Shown one piece after another: positions 1-7,701 of a DNA stretch of 64,000 nt. Origin of the DNA: an uncultured Prevotellaceae bacterium (GTDB lineage Bacteria > Bacteroidota > Bacteroidia > Bacteroidales > Bacteroidaceae); contig ONWA01000002.1 of assembly GCA_900321425.1 (NCBI GenBank), forward strand, positions 25,423-89,422. The letters are read 5' to 3'. Position numbers and translations under genes: made by a program. The notes beneath the pieces are model-generated. The model saw only the letters and a program-made list of their open reading frames with translations. It did not search any database and was not told where the DNA came from. Every line of letters starts with the position of its first letter. Position 1 is the first letter of the stretch.

Positions 1-595
1 CTTTCACGTCGGCGAAGTCGTAGTCGAAATGATACTGGTGTTCGAAGAACTCCTTACGCGTGTCGATGATGGTAGGCTGATAGTCTAAGGAACCATTGAA
101 GAAGTTGATGACATCTACGAGAGAGTCCATGCCATAGACTTGCAGGTTGTTGACAACGGCGGCCTCGCGCACATTCTGTCTGGGGACAATCAGTCCTTTG
201 AATTTGTCTGCCCGTGCCTTGATGGCGATAGGTAGGGCGCCACGAATGGGTTGCAGACTGCCGTCGAGTCCGACTTCCCCCACGATCATATAGTCGCTGA
301 GCTGACCGTCGGCTATTTTCCCGTTGGCTGCGAGAATACCGATGGCTAACGGTAGGTCATAACTGCTTCCTTCCTTCTTGACATCAGCAGGCGCCATATT
401 GATGGTGATGTCGGCAACAGGGAAGCGATAGCCAATATTGGCTAAGGCAGAGCGAATACGATCGTGACTTTCCTTGACGGCTGTGTCGGCCAGTCCAGTC
501 AGGTGGAACATAACACCTTGTGTCATGCTGACTTCAATCGTGACAGTAATGGCCTCCAAGCCCATTACTGCCGCACAGTAGGTTTTGACTAACAT
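1..595 (-). CDS. YifB/ComM family Mg-chelatase-like ATPase, N-terminal part (cut by window edge)
   Basis: The reading frame is open from an ATG at 595 to the left window edge and gives 198 residues of the N-terminal domain of the YifB/ComM family (a Lon-protease-like fold preceding a ChlI-type AAA+ module). Typical stretches are visible: the start MLVKTYCAAVMGLEA, INMAPADVKKEGSSYDLPLA near residues 75-95 and VGEVGLDGSL near 115. The sequence stops at FDYDFADVK, just before the expected Walker A motif, so the ATPase domain lies outside the window. ComM homologues are hexameric helicases that promote branch migration during natural transformation in Vibrio; the role in Bacteroidetes is not established. 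The gene begins 4 bp after the stop of the thioredoxin-like lipoprotein gene and is probably co-transcribed with it. Confidence 0.93.
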   Translation of the reverse strand, partial: MLVKTYCAAVMGLEAITVTIEVSMTQGVMFHLTGLADTAVKESHDRIRSALANIGYRFPVADITINMAPADVKKEGSSYDLPLAIGILAANGKIADGQLSDYMIVGEVGLDGSLQPIRGALPIAIKARADKFKGLIVPRQNVREAAVVNNLQVYGMDSLVDVINFFNGSLDYQPTIIDTRKEFFEHQYHFDYDFADVK

Positions 596-599
596 GTTT

Positions 600-1601
600 T
601 TATTTTAGTATAGATTCTATTTTCTTCTTCAGTTCCTCAATATTGAGGTTGGTGGCGAGGATCTGTCCCTTCTCGTTGGTAACGATATTCCCAGGAACAG
701 TAGACAGTCCTAACTTCTGCAGGGCTGGTGTCTCCCACATCATACCGTCGCAGACGGTGGACCATTGAATTGAGTCGCGCTCTATGGTACGCAAGCAGTC
801 CCGGGTGCCTCCGTCAATGCAGAAGCTGAGGATGTTCAGCTGCTCGTGATATCTCTTTTTCAACTGCTGTAATGCCCGTTGGATGCTATGACTCTCGAAG
901 CTCCATGTAGACCATACAGAGATGACATTGACCTTACCATTCAGGGAGCTGTTGCTGACAACCTTTCCCTGCAAGTCTTTGGCGGTAAAGGCAGGCAACG
1001 TCTTACCTTTGGCTACGTGTGAGAGTGTCTTGAGCTGACCGTTGAGGAGAGCCAGTCTCTCGTTGTCTTGTTGATTCTGTAACAGTTCTGATACGAGCTT
1101 TGACGCTGTGTCGTAGTCGGGGTCTGCCGTCTGGATGAAATGTTTGTTGACCAGATAGATACTACCCTGCGTCTTGGGATGATCTTTGACAAAGTGGATG
1201 ACTGCCTGTCTGATCTCTGGTGGCGTCATCTCGCTGGTAGTCTGACGGAACTCAGTCATCTCGTCATTCTCCTTTGTTCCTGTAATCTCCATCTCTCGCA
1301 GACGGGAGGCATTACCTTCTATCTCTACAGTGCCGCCTGGTTTGGCAAAGACAGGCTGTTCGGAGAAGTTAGGGAAGACGAGCACGAAGGTGGCAGGCTT
1401 CTCTACATAGGCCACATACACGAATCGGCCATCGGCCACCTTGATGGTGTCGAGGTCTTGCATCCCTCCGTCAGGACTATAGATATAAAGTTCTCCTTGA
1501 TTGATACCTCGCAATCGACCCTCGATGCGGAAACGACCAGCGTTGTTGCCGCATGAGACAAGAGTCATCAAAATTACGATCAGTATTGCGAGTTTTTTCA
1601 T
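600..1601 (-). CDS. Thioredoxin-like lipoprotein with DUF4369-type N-terminal domain, lacking the CXXC pair
   Basis: The product has 333 residues. A lipoprotein signal peptide (MKKLAILIVILMTLVSC) places the lipidated cysteine at residue 17. The N-terminal half (about 25-125, FRIEGRLRGINQGELYIY) resembles the DUF4369 beta domain that precedes many Bacteroidetes TlpA/ResA-like oxidoreductases. The C-terminal half (about 195-333) has a thioredoxin fold pattern: LPAFTAKDLQGKVVS, then VNVISVWSTWSFESHS, and a cis-proline-like TVPGNIV. Where the family has W-C-x-x-C, this protein has W-S-F-E-S, so it cannot do dithiol exchange by the usual route. The start at 1601 is preferred because an upstream in-frame ATG would lie inside tRNA-Leu. 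It is probably envelope-located and may bind a partner or act as a chaperone; that is inference. Confidence 0.85.
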   Translation of the reverse strand: MKKLAILIVILMTLVSCGNNAGRFRIEGRLRGINQGELYIYSPDGGMQDLDTIKVADGRFVYVAYVEKPATFVLVFPNFSEQPVFAKPGGTVEIEGNASRLREMEITGTKENDEMTEFRQTTSEMTPPEIRQAVIHFVKDHPKTQGSIYLVNKHFIQTADPDYDTASKLVSELLQNQQDNERLALLNGQLKTLSHVAKGKTLPAFTAKDLQGKVVSNSSLNGKVNVISVWSTWSFESHSIQRALQQLKKRYHEQLNILSFCIDGGTRDCLRTIERDSIQWSTVCDGMMWETPALQKLGLSTVPGNIVTNEKGQILATNLNIEELKKKIESILK

Positions 1602-1606
1602 TGCTG

Positions 1607-1692
1607 TGCCGCGAGCGGGACTCGAACCCGCACGACCGTTTCGGGTCAAGGGATTTTAAGTCCCTCGTGTCTACCAATTCCACCATTGCGGC
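1607..1692 (-). tRNA. tRNA-Leu (UAA anticodon)
   Basis: Read on the minus strand, the sequence begins GCCGCAATGGTGGAATTGG and ends with TCGCGGC plus discriminator A. It has a class II long variable arm. The anticodon stem AGGGA/TCCCT encloses the loop CTTAAAA, giving anticodon UAA. The T arm contains GTTCGAGTC. The acceptor stem has one A-C mismatch (position 6:67). A Bacteroidetes -7 promoter motif lies 12 bp upstream. Confidence 0.96.
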
Positions 1693-1703
1693 TAATGGTT
1701 ATG

Positions 1704-1711
1704 CAAAGGTA
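1704..1711 (-). promoter_or_regulatory. Promoter -7 motif for tRNA-Leu
   Basis: Minus-strand TACCTTTG followed by CA matches the Bacteroidetes -7 consensus TAnnTTTG. It is placed 12 bp before the first base of tRNA-Leu. Confidence 0.7.
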
Positions 1712-1756
1712 CGGCTATTTATCGGATTAGCCAAAGGATTTTACACATTTTAATAA

Positions 1757-2341
1757 TTAGTTGTGTACATGCAGACATTCGTAACCACTGATGGATGCAG
1801 GGAAGGAAATACGATACTCGATGAGTGAGCGGTCGCCTTGCTGACCATTCTCAACCACAGGTCCATTCACCGTGTTGATGTCATATACGCGCTCACAGTT
1901 TGGGCAGGATAGGAACAGACCATTATCAGTGAATTTCATGGGGTATTTTTCCTTTCCATACTTGATGATACAGTTCGGACACTGACTGTCGAAGGCTCGC
2001 AGCGTGCCATAGGTGTCCTTACCAATCACCAGTTGGTTGCGAGCACCCATATTCGTGTATCTTTGATTAAGCTCCTCTACCTCCAACGCTCCTCCAATGA
2101 TATTGCACTCTTCTTCGTCAGTACCATCGTTGGGAGTAATCATCAGAGAATATACACCGTTTCTCACCTTTGGAGACACGATGACGAACGCTCCCACATT
2201 CTTCACGGCAGCGGTCAACTTACTCGTGGGATAAATCTGTGTGATAAACACAAAGTTACAGGGGTACTGGGTACTGTATTGCTGCTCTGTTGTACAGGCA
2301 CACAGCAGAATGACGGAAAAAATAGCCAAAATTCGTTTCAT
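1757..2341 (-). CDS. Lipoprotein with two CPNC motifs, Rieske-like region
   Basis: The protein has 194 residues. A short lipoprotein signal (MKRILAIFSVILLCAC) is followed by an unassigned region of about 100 residues. The C-terminal part has two CPNC motifs (SQCPNC near 120 and SCPNC near 148), the second followed by ERVYDINTVNGPVV. This resembles a degenerate Rieske-type domain, in which the usual C-x-H pairs are replaced by two C-x-x-C pairs that could bind zinc or iron. The gene overlaps the argH stop by four bases (ATGA), so the two are translationally coupled, although a link to arginine synthesis is not evident. It ends 64 bp before tRNA-Leu. The exact family is not recognised. Confidence 0.8.
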   Translation of the reverse strand: MKRILAIFSVILLCACTTEQQYSTQYPCNFVFITQIYPTSKLTAAVKNVGAFVIVSPKVRNGVYSLMITPNDGTDEEECNIIGGALEVEELNQRYTNMGARNQLVIGKDTYGTLRAFDSQCPNCIIKYGKEKYPMKFTDNGLFLSCPNCERVYDINTVNGPVVENGQQGDRSLIEYRISFPASISGYECLHVHN

Positions 2342-3678
2342 GACTGTAAGAGTTTTTGGATAGCTTGGTCGATACGTTCAAAATGAAACTCAGAGAGGGT
2401 CTGTTGCATCAGACGACTGATCTCGTCGTTGCAGAGACAGCCGATAGACCCTTCGTGTGTATGATGAATCTGTTTGTGGGGCGTGAAACGTCCTGCCTCG
2501 ATGTCCATTCCTACTTTCTTATAGGCATCACGGAAAGGCATACCCTCGGCAGCCAATCGGTTGACTTCCTCGACAGAGAACATCAGGTCGTACTTCGGAT
2601 CGTCCAGGATATGCTCATTTACCTCTATATGCTTAATAATGTAGGCCGCCATCTGCAGACAGTCTTTCAATTCATCGAAAGCGGGCAGGAACACCTCCTT
2701 GATGATCTGAAGGTCGCGGAAATAGCCTACTGGCAAGTTGTTCATGATGAGGGTTATCTGCTGTGGGAGAGCCTGGAGCTTATTCGACTTGGCACGGATG
2801 AGCTCGAAAACGTCAGGATTCTTCTTGTGCGGCATGATGCTCGAGCCAGTGGTACATTCTTTGGGCAGTTTTATAAACGAGAAGTTCTGGGAGTTAAACA
2901 GACAGGCATCGAAGGCCATTTTGGCAAGAGTACCTGCGATAGTAGCTATGGCAAACCCTACGTTGCGCTCCGTCTTACCGCGTCCCATCTGTGCGTAGAC
3001 CACGTTGTAGTTCATGGAGTCAAACCCCAATAGCTGTGTGGTCATCGTACGATTCAGAGGAAAGGAGGAACCGTAGCCGGCAGCACTGCCTAGCGGGTTT
3101 CTGTTCGTCATGCGATAGGCAGCCTGAAGGAATAGCATATCGTCGGTCAGACTCTCTGCATAGGCACCAAACCAAAGACCGAAGGAACTGGGCATCGCTA
3201 CCTGAAGATGGGTATAGCCAGGCATGAGCACATCCTTATACTGGTTGCTCTTGTTGATGAGCTCGTCGAAGAGCACTTTGACAGCTTCGGCCACCTCACG
3301 TAACTCCTGACGGATAAAGAGTTTCAGGTCGACGAGCACTTGATCATTGCGAGAACGTCCACTATGAATCTTCTTTCCCATGTCGCCAAGCTTACGAGTG
3401 AGTAGCATCTCCACTTGGGAGTGTACGTCTTCTATGTCGTCCTCAATCACGAAAGTGCCGTCTTCGCACGAAGCATAGATATGGCGTAGTTCAGCGAGAA
3501 GCTGTTGCAACTCATCCTTTTCCAGTAGACCGATGCTTTCCAACATGGTGATATGTGCCATTGAGCCGAGTACGTCGTACTTAGCAAGGTAAAGATCCAT
3601 CTCACGATCCTTGCCGACCGTGAAACGCTCTATCTCCTGATTCACCTCAAAATTTTTTTCCCAGAGTTTGTTTGCCAT
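2338..3678 (-). CDS. argH: Argininosuccinate lyase
   Basis: The protein has 446 residues, a normal length for the fumarase/aspartase superfamily. It cleaves argininosuccinate to arginine and fumarate, the last step of arginine synthesis. The family signature GSSIMPHKKNPD is present around residues 279-290 and carries the catalytic serine loop. HSGRSRNDQV, near 105, is the conserved substrate-binding segment typical of ASL, and GYTHLQVAMP follows near 155. The start MANKLWEKNF is the usual N-terminus. It lies 36 bp downstream of the SRPBCC gene in the same direction, and its stop overlaps the following lipoprotein gene. The nearby arginine-related argS is in a separate unit. Confidence 0.98.
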   Translation of the reverse strand: MANKLWEKNFEVNQEIERFTVGKDREMDLYLAKYDVLGSMAHITMLESIGLLEKDELQQLLAELRHIYASCEDGTFVIEDDIEDVHSQVEMLLTRKLGDMGKKIHSGRSRNDQVLVDLKLFIRQELREVAEAVKVLFDELINKSNQYKDVLMPGYTHLQVAMPSSFGLWFGAYAESLTDDMLFLQAAYRMTNRNPLGSAAGYGSSFPLNRTMTTQLLGFDSMNYNVVYAQMGRGKTERNVGFAIATIAGTLAKMAFDACLFNSQNFSFIKLPKECTTGSSIMPHKKNPDVFELIRAKSNKLQALPQQITLIMNNLPVGYFRDLQIIKEVFLPAFDELKDCLQMAAYIIKHIEVNEHILDDPKYDLMFSVEEVNRLAAEGMPFRDAYKKVGMDIEAGRFTPHKQIHHTHEGSIGCLCNDEISRLMQQTLSEFHFERIDQAIQKLLQS

Positions 3679-3714
3679 TTTCTTCTCGTTCTATCTCCTT
3701 ATTATATATAATGT

Positions 3715-4128
3715 TTATACGTAGGGAATCATGGCCAAAGCTTCCGCAATCTTTTCCACCCCTTCCTGGATAGGACCGCTCACCATCCCTTTCAGCATGA
3801 ATGGGATGTCTGCGTCGACAGTGACCTTCATCTTGCTGCTGGTCTCGTTGACGGGGAGCACCTGAATCCACAAATAGAAGGGGACGGGCGACTGTACGGT
3901 TTCGAACTTCACACACTTAGGTTCGTTCCTGTCAATGATATGAAGTTTGATCTCACCTACAGGAGCAGCACTGATGCTCACGGTATCCTGATCGAACTGA
4001 AAGTCCTGAATCTTATCCGTAGGCACTCTGTCGCGTACTCTTTCCAGATTGCTCAGGTCGCTGATACAATCGTAGACTGACTTTTGTGAATAGGGAATCT
4101 GCTTAATGCTACTTTCAAATTTTGCCAT
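3715..4128 (-). CDS. SRPBCC (START-like) family protein
   Basis: The protein has 137 residues and no signal peptide. The pattern FESSIKQIPYSQKSVYDCISDLSNL at the N-terminus and the C-terminal helix PIQEGVEKIAEALAMI fit the SRPBCC/polyketide-cyclase-like fold, a hydrophobic-cavity ligand-binding family. The ligand is unknown. It sits between pyrE (12 bp gap) and argH (36 bp gap) and is probably co-transcribed with them. Function is not assigned beyond the fold. Confidence 0.8.
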   Translation of the reverse strand: MAKFESSIKQIPYSQKSVYDCISDLSNLERVRDRVPTDKIQDFQFDQDTVSISAAPVGEIKLHIIDRNEPKCVKFETVQSPVPFYLWIQVLPVNETSSKMKVTVDADIPFMLKGMVSGPIQEGVEKIAEALAMIPYV

Positions 4129-4140
4129 AGATATGAGGTG

Positions 4141-4773
4141 TTAATGTGTCCAATTAGCGGGATCTTTTCTCCATTCCTTCAAGATAGCCACTTCTTCTTC
4201 CTGGATATAGCCTGTCTTGGCAGCCTGAGCCACCACATGCTCATAGTCTGTGAGGGTGATGAGTTGTACGTTTGCCTGTTTGAAGGCCTCTTCTGCTACA
4301 GGGAAGCCGTAGGTGAATGATGCCACCATTCCCACTACCTCACAACCATAGTCGCGTAATGCCTGTACAGCTTTCAAGGAACTGCCTCCTGTGGAGATCA
4401 GGTCTTCTACCACCACTACTTTTGCCCCCTTCTTGATCTCACCTTCTATCTGGTTGCCCATGCCGTGATCTTTCGGCTTCGGGCGGACATACGAGAAAGG
4501 AAGACCTAACTGATCCGCAACAAGGACACCTTGTGCGATGGCTCCTGTGGCTACACCGGCTACAGCTTCTGCTTCAGGGAAATGTTCCTGAATGGCATGA
4601 CATAACTCCAGTTTAACGAACGAGCGGAGGGCAGGAAACGATAATGTCTTCCGATTGTCTGTATAGATGGGTGACTTCCAGCCTGATGCCCAGGTAAAGG
4701 GCTCGTTGGGCTGTAGTTTGATGGCTTTGATCTCCATCAGTTTTACTGCAAAAGCATTCTTGATTTGATCCAT
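4141..4773 (-). CDS. pyrE: Orotate phosphoribosyltransferase
   Basis: The protein has 210 residues. It transfers phosphoribosyl from PRPP to orotate to give OMP in pyrimidine synthesis. The PRPP-binding motif is seen as AKVVVVEDLISTGGSSLKA around residues 118-136. YTDNRKTLSFP near 35 and VRPKPKDHGMGNQIEG near 97 (flexible catalytic loop) are typical of OPRTase. ATG 4773 is chosen because it gives the normal length; upstream in-frame ATGs at 4800 and 4824 would run into comF. The gene follows comF by 19 bp, placing two phosphoribosyltransferase-fold genes next to each other. Confidence 0.97.
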   Translation of the reverse strand: MDQIKNAFAVKLMEIKAIKLQPNEPFTWASGWKSPIYTDNRKTLSFPALRSFVKLELCHAIQEHFPEAEAVAGVATGAIAQGVLVADQLGLPFSYVRPKPKDHGMGNQIEGEIKKGAKVVVVEDLISTGGSSLKAVQALRDYGCEVVGMVASFTYGFPVAEEAFKQANVQLITLTDYEHVVAQAAKTGYIQEEEVAILKEWRKDPANWTH

Positions 4774-4792
4774 ATTGTCTTGATGTTTTATT

Positions 4793-5500
4793 CTATTCAT
4801 GTGTATAACCCAGTGAAATGACACTGAAACGAATGTGAGGGATGTGTTTTAGACAATCGGCACAAGCGAGGACTGTGGCCCCAGTGGTAACGACATCGTC
4901 AACGAGCAGTATATGTTTTCCTTGCAGTTGCTCTGTCTCTTGTGTCGGTTGATAGAGGTGCTCCACATTCTCCAGTCGTTCCCAACGGTTCAGACGCGTC
5001 TGACTACTGTCGAACCTAGAGCGTTTCACCATTTGATCCATCACGGGTATACCGGTCACCTCGTGGATACCCTCAGCAATCTTTTCACTTTGGTTATATC
5101 CCCTTTCCCGTTCTCGCTTCTTGGCGAGTGGGATGGGGATGATTGCATCAATACCATCGAAGAAGTGACTCTCCTCAAATTCCTTTGCCATCTGTCTCCC
5201 CATGACGACACCCACCTCAGGATAATCGTTGTACTTCAGTTCGTAGATGATATTACACACCTCCGAATGGGACTCATAGAAAAACAGGGCTGCGGCTCTC
5301 TCTATCGGCATCAGATGCCAGAACATCTTCGCCATCTCGTTCTCATAAGGATTTTTCTGAAAGCCTGTCCTTGGAAGATGTCTGTTACAGGTGAGACAGA
5401 TAACCTCTTCAGTAATGGACAACCGTCGACCGCATACCACACAGCAACGTGGAGCTATCAGATCGAACAGACGTGTCCAAAAACTGATGGCAGGACGCAT
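4793..5500 (-). CDS. comF: ComF family phosphoribosyltransferase-like protein
   Basis: The protein has 235 residues. The N-terminal cysteines (CCVVCGRRL near 19-27 and CLTCNRHL near 35-42) form the ComF zinc-finger pair. The C-terminal half carries the PRPP-type loop HILLVDDVVTTGATV near 195-209. Between them, PIPLAKKRERERGYNQSE is characteristic of ComF. In transformable bacteria ComF takes part in handling incoming single-stranded DNA; its precise reaction is unknown. The gene starts 2 bp after the STAS gene stop, so it is transcribed with the partner-switching pair upstream. Confidence 0.92.
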   Translation of the reverse strand: MRPAISFWTRLFDLIAPRCCVVCGRRLSITEEVICLTCNRHLPRTGFQKNPYENEMAKMFWHLMPIERAAALFFYESHSEVCNIIYELKYNDYPEVGVVMGRQMAKEFEESHFFDGIDAIIPIPLAKKRERERGYNQSEKIAEGIHEVTGIPVMDQMVKRSRFDSSQTRLNRWERLENVEHLYQPTQETEQLQGKHILLVDDVVTTGATVLACADCLKHIPHIRFSVISLGYTHE

Positions 5501-5502
5501 TG

Positions 5503-5802
5503 TCAGGCAATCTCAAAGAGACTCATGAAGCCTGTCATCTGGAACACCTTGCGAATCTCGTCGTTGATGTTCTTTACCGTCACTTTCTTTCCTTTGGTGG
5601 CAGCGTTCTTGCGGATATTCAGGAAGATACGCAAACCGGAACTACTGATATAAGAAAGGTTAGAGCATTCCAGAACGATATCTTTATCAGTATTGTTCAA
5701 TGGCTCTACATCCTGTGCGCAGAGTACGGCTGCAGCTGTGTCCAAACGTCCTTCGAATGCGGCAATCATTTTGCCATCCTCTTCATAGATAGTTGTTTTC
5801 AT
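5503..5802 (-). CDS. STAS-domain anti-sigma-factor-antagonist-like protein (module 1)
   Basis: The protein has 99 residues and is a single STAS domain of the SpoIIAA/RsbV type. The segment LSYISSSGLRIFLNI around residues 49-63 contains the conserved serine that kinase partners phosphorylate. It lies 22 bp after the HATPase gene, which is the expected partner. In characterised systems the unphosphorylated antagonist sequesters the kinase and frees its target; the target here is unknown, as Bacteroidetes lack sigma-B. It is clearly paralogous to the STAS gene at 18,618 (shared DTAAAV, SSGLRI and LTGF/MTGF stretches). Confidence 0.92.
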   Translation of the reverse strand: MKTTIYEEDGKMIAAFEGRLDTAAAVLCAQDVEPLNNTDKDIVLECSNLSYISSSGLRIFLNIRKNAATKGKKVTVKNINDEIRKVFQMTGFMSLFEIA

Positions 5803-5824
5803 CTTTATTCGTTTATAATTGTTT

Positions 5825-6286
5825 TTAATTGTTTGCTGTAAGTTGTTTACGAAGAGTCAGGATATTCTTCTTATCCTTATATTCGTATAAAATAGTATCC
5901 ATCAGTTGTCGGACGAGGAAAATACCTAATCCACCAATGGGTCGTTCTTCTACCCCTAGCGTAATGTCAGCATCTTCTTTCGTGGTAGGGTCAAAAGGAA
6001 TACCACTGTCGCTAATCACGAATTCCAGTTGCTCCTTTGTGACACGTACATCTATATCAACAGTTCCTTCCTGCCCCTCTGGATATGCATAGGAAATTAC
6101 GTTGGTGACAGCTTCCTCCAAGGCAAGATTCAGACTGACTATAAGAGAAAGATCAATGCCTGTAGCTTCTCCGATAGTCTCCATAAACCCTTCGAGCTTA
6201 GAGATTTCCTCTATCTCGTTTTTAAGCACCAAATGTCCATGATACAGACATTCTGCTTGGGTAAGATCACCATTTTGCTTCGTCAT
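5825..6286 (-). CDS. Anti-sigma-factor-type serine kinase, HATPase domain (module 1)
   Basis: The protein has 153 residues and is a single GHKL ATPase of the RsbW/SpoIIAB type. The N box is LALEEAVTNVISYAYP (about 54-69), and the G boxes are ISDSGIPFDP and IGGLGIFLVRQ. It would phosphorylate the STAS protein encoded just downstream. ATG 6286 is chosen because the -7 promoter motif TACCTTTG lies at 6304-6311, inside the longer in-frame extension. The same domain forms the C-terminus of the fused phosphatase at 16,439, with near-identical motifs. Confidence 0.9.
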   Translation of the reverse strand: MTKQNGDLTQAECLYHGHLVLKNEIEEISKLEGFMETIGEATGIDLSLIVSLNLALEEAVTNVISYAYPEGQEGTVDIDVRVTKEQLEFVISDSGIPFDPTTKEDADITLGVEERPIGGLGIFLVRQLMDTILYEYKDKKNILTLRKQLTANN

Positions 6287-6303
6287 TGTTTCGTTATTTG
6301 TTG

Positions 6304-6311
6304 CAAAGGTA
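6304..6311 (-). promoter_or_regulatory. Promoter -7 motif for the HATPase-STAS-comF-pyrE-argH unit
   Basis: Minus-strand TACCTTTG followed by CAAC lies 17 bp upstream of ATG 6286 and after the stop of recX. It marks the start of a probable long leftward operon. Confidence 0.65.
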
Positions 6312-6349
6312 CAAAAAAAAATGAGATACTTCAAAAAATCAATACTTTT

Positions 6350-6823
6350 TTAGATTTCTTCCTCCATATTAATGCACTGGCGGATGATATCGTAGGTAAA
6401 TCCGCGACTAAGTGCAAAACGGTAGAGTTTCTGGTTGAGCTCATATTCATTGTCGGCTTTTGTCGTTTTGCGCTTCTGTTTGAGGAGTGGCTTGAGTACG
6501 TTAAGATATTCATTCTCGTCGATTTCATCGAGAATTTGTTGTTGTAACTCCTTGTCGATGCGTTTTTGCCAGAGAGCCTGCTCTACTTTTCTGCGTCCCC
6601 ATTTGTTATAGCGTATCTTATCGTTGACGAAAGCGCGTGTGAACCGTTCGTCATCAATGTATCGTTCTGCTATTAGCCGATGGATAACCCGTTCGCGAAT
6701 ATTTTCGTCCACTTCCCATCTAATCATCTTCTCCACCATCTCCTGTTGACAGTGTTCCGCTTGAGCGCAGATGGCTGTCAGTTTGAGGTAGACTTCTTGC
6801 TCGGTCATTTCTTTTTTCATCAT
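6350..6823 (-). CDS. recX: RecX family regulatory protein
   Basis: The protein has 157 residues and is all-helical, with the RecX three-helix repeats. The motif ERYIDDERFTRAFVNDKIRYNKWGRRKVEQAL (about residues 52-83, quoted in parts: YIDDERFTRAF and KWGRRKVEQAL) is diagnostic. RecX modulates RecA filaments, usually as an inhibitor. The start overlaps the prmC stop by four bases, so the two are coupled. No recA is nearby. Confidence 0.9.
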   Translation of the reverse strand: MMKKEMTEQEVYLKLTAICAQAEHCQQEMVEKMIRWEVDENIRERVIHRLIAERYIDDERFTRAFVNDKIRYNKWGRRKVEQALWQKRIDKELQQQILDEIDENEYLNVLKPLLKQKRKTTKADNEYELNQKLYRFALSRGFTYDIIRQCINMEEEI

Positions 6824-7665
6824 TTCATCGCTTTAAGGAATCGTTGCTTGCCATATTGATCGGTGATAATCTCCACGTTTTGAAAACCCAAGTCCACCAT
6901 TTCTTTTTTTACTTCCTCTGCTGTCAGCGGATTCAGTTCAAAGAATAATCGTCCACCGGATTTGAGGTAATCTATTGCCCATTTTCCGATGGCTTCATAG
7001 AATAGAATGGGATTTTCCGCAGGCGCAAAGAGAGCAATAGAAGGTTCATATTCCAAAACATTTTTTTCCATTTCATCGCTTTCTTTCCGTAAGATATAGG
7101 GTGGGTTGCTCACGATAATGTCCCATGCTGCCTGTAGCTGCTGCGGACAAAGTATATTCTCTTTCTTAAATGTGATATCTGCATTGTTCCTTTTTGCATT
7201 TTTACTGGCAATCCTCAGTGCGTCTTCAGAGATGTCCCATGCAGAGACTTTTGCGTGTGGGATTTCTTTTGCCAGCGTGATAGCAATACATCCGCTTCCT
7301 GTTCCGATATCTAATATAGATATAGGTGTAGCTTCTTTTTGTTTTATGAAAGGGTCTGTTATGATGTACTGGCAGAGCTCTGCAGTCTCTGGCCTTGGAA
7401 TGAGTACGCCTGGTGCTACATGGAAGGAACGTCCATAGAAGTCAGCTGTTCCCAAGACATATTGAACTGGTTCTCCATTCTCGAGTCGACACATGATTTT
7501 CTCGAGTTCTATTTGGTCGTCTGCTGATAATTGTGTAACTTTGCCACTGATAATATCAGTTATAGACATACCGAACCGTACATCCAGTACCCATCGGACA
7601 AGTGCTTTTGCCTCGCCTGTGTCATAGAGTACGTTCAATCTGTGCCAGAGTTCTTCGTATGTCAT
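6820..7665 (-). CDS. prmC: Release factor N5-glutamine methyltransferase
   Basis: The protein has 281 residues. It methylates the GGQ glutamine of release factors RF1/RF2 using S-adenosylmethionine. Motif I ILDIGTGSGCIAITLAKE is near residues 117-134, and the catalytic NPPY motif is in IVSNPPYILRK near 187-197. The N-terminal helical domain (residues 1-75) is the release-factor-binding region. It is the first gene of a pair with recX. A -7 promoter motif is 8 bp upstream of the ATG. Confidence 0.96.
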   Translation of the reverse strand: MTYEELWHRLNVLYDTGEAKALVRWVLDVRFGMSITDIISGKVTQLSADDQIELEKIMCRLENGEPVQYVLGTADFYGRSFHVAPGVLIPRPETAELCQYIITDPFIKQKEATPISILDIGTGSGCIAITLAKEIPHAKVSAWDISEDALRIASKNAKRNNADITFKKENILCPQQLQAAWDIIVSNPPYILRKESDEMEKNVLEYEPSIALFAPAENPILFYEAIGKWAIDYLKSGGRLFFELNPLTAEEVKKEMVDLGFQNVEIITDQYGKQRFLKAMK

Positions 7666-7673
7666 AGTGGTTG

Positions 7674-7681
7674 CAAAGATA
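7674..7681 (-). promoter_or_regulatory. Promoter -7 motif for prmC-recX
   Basis: Minus-strand TATCTTTG followed by CAACC ends 8 bp before the prmC ATG at 7665, which implies a very short leader. Confidence 0.65.
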
Positions 7682-7701
7682 CAAAATTATTGGTAAATAC
7701 G

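Noticed and set aside
1477-1686. Open frame overlapping tRNA-Leu on the minus strand
   Set aside because: It is the tRNA and the lipoprotein N-terminus read in another frame.
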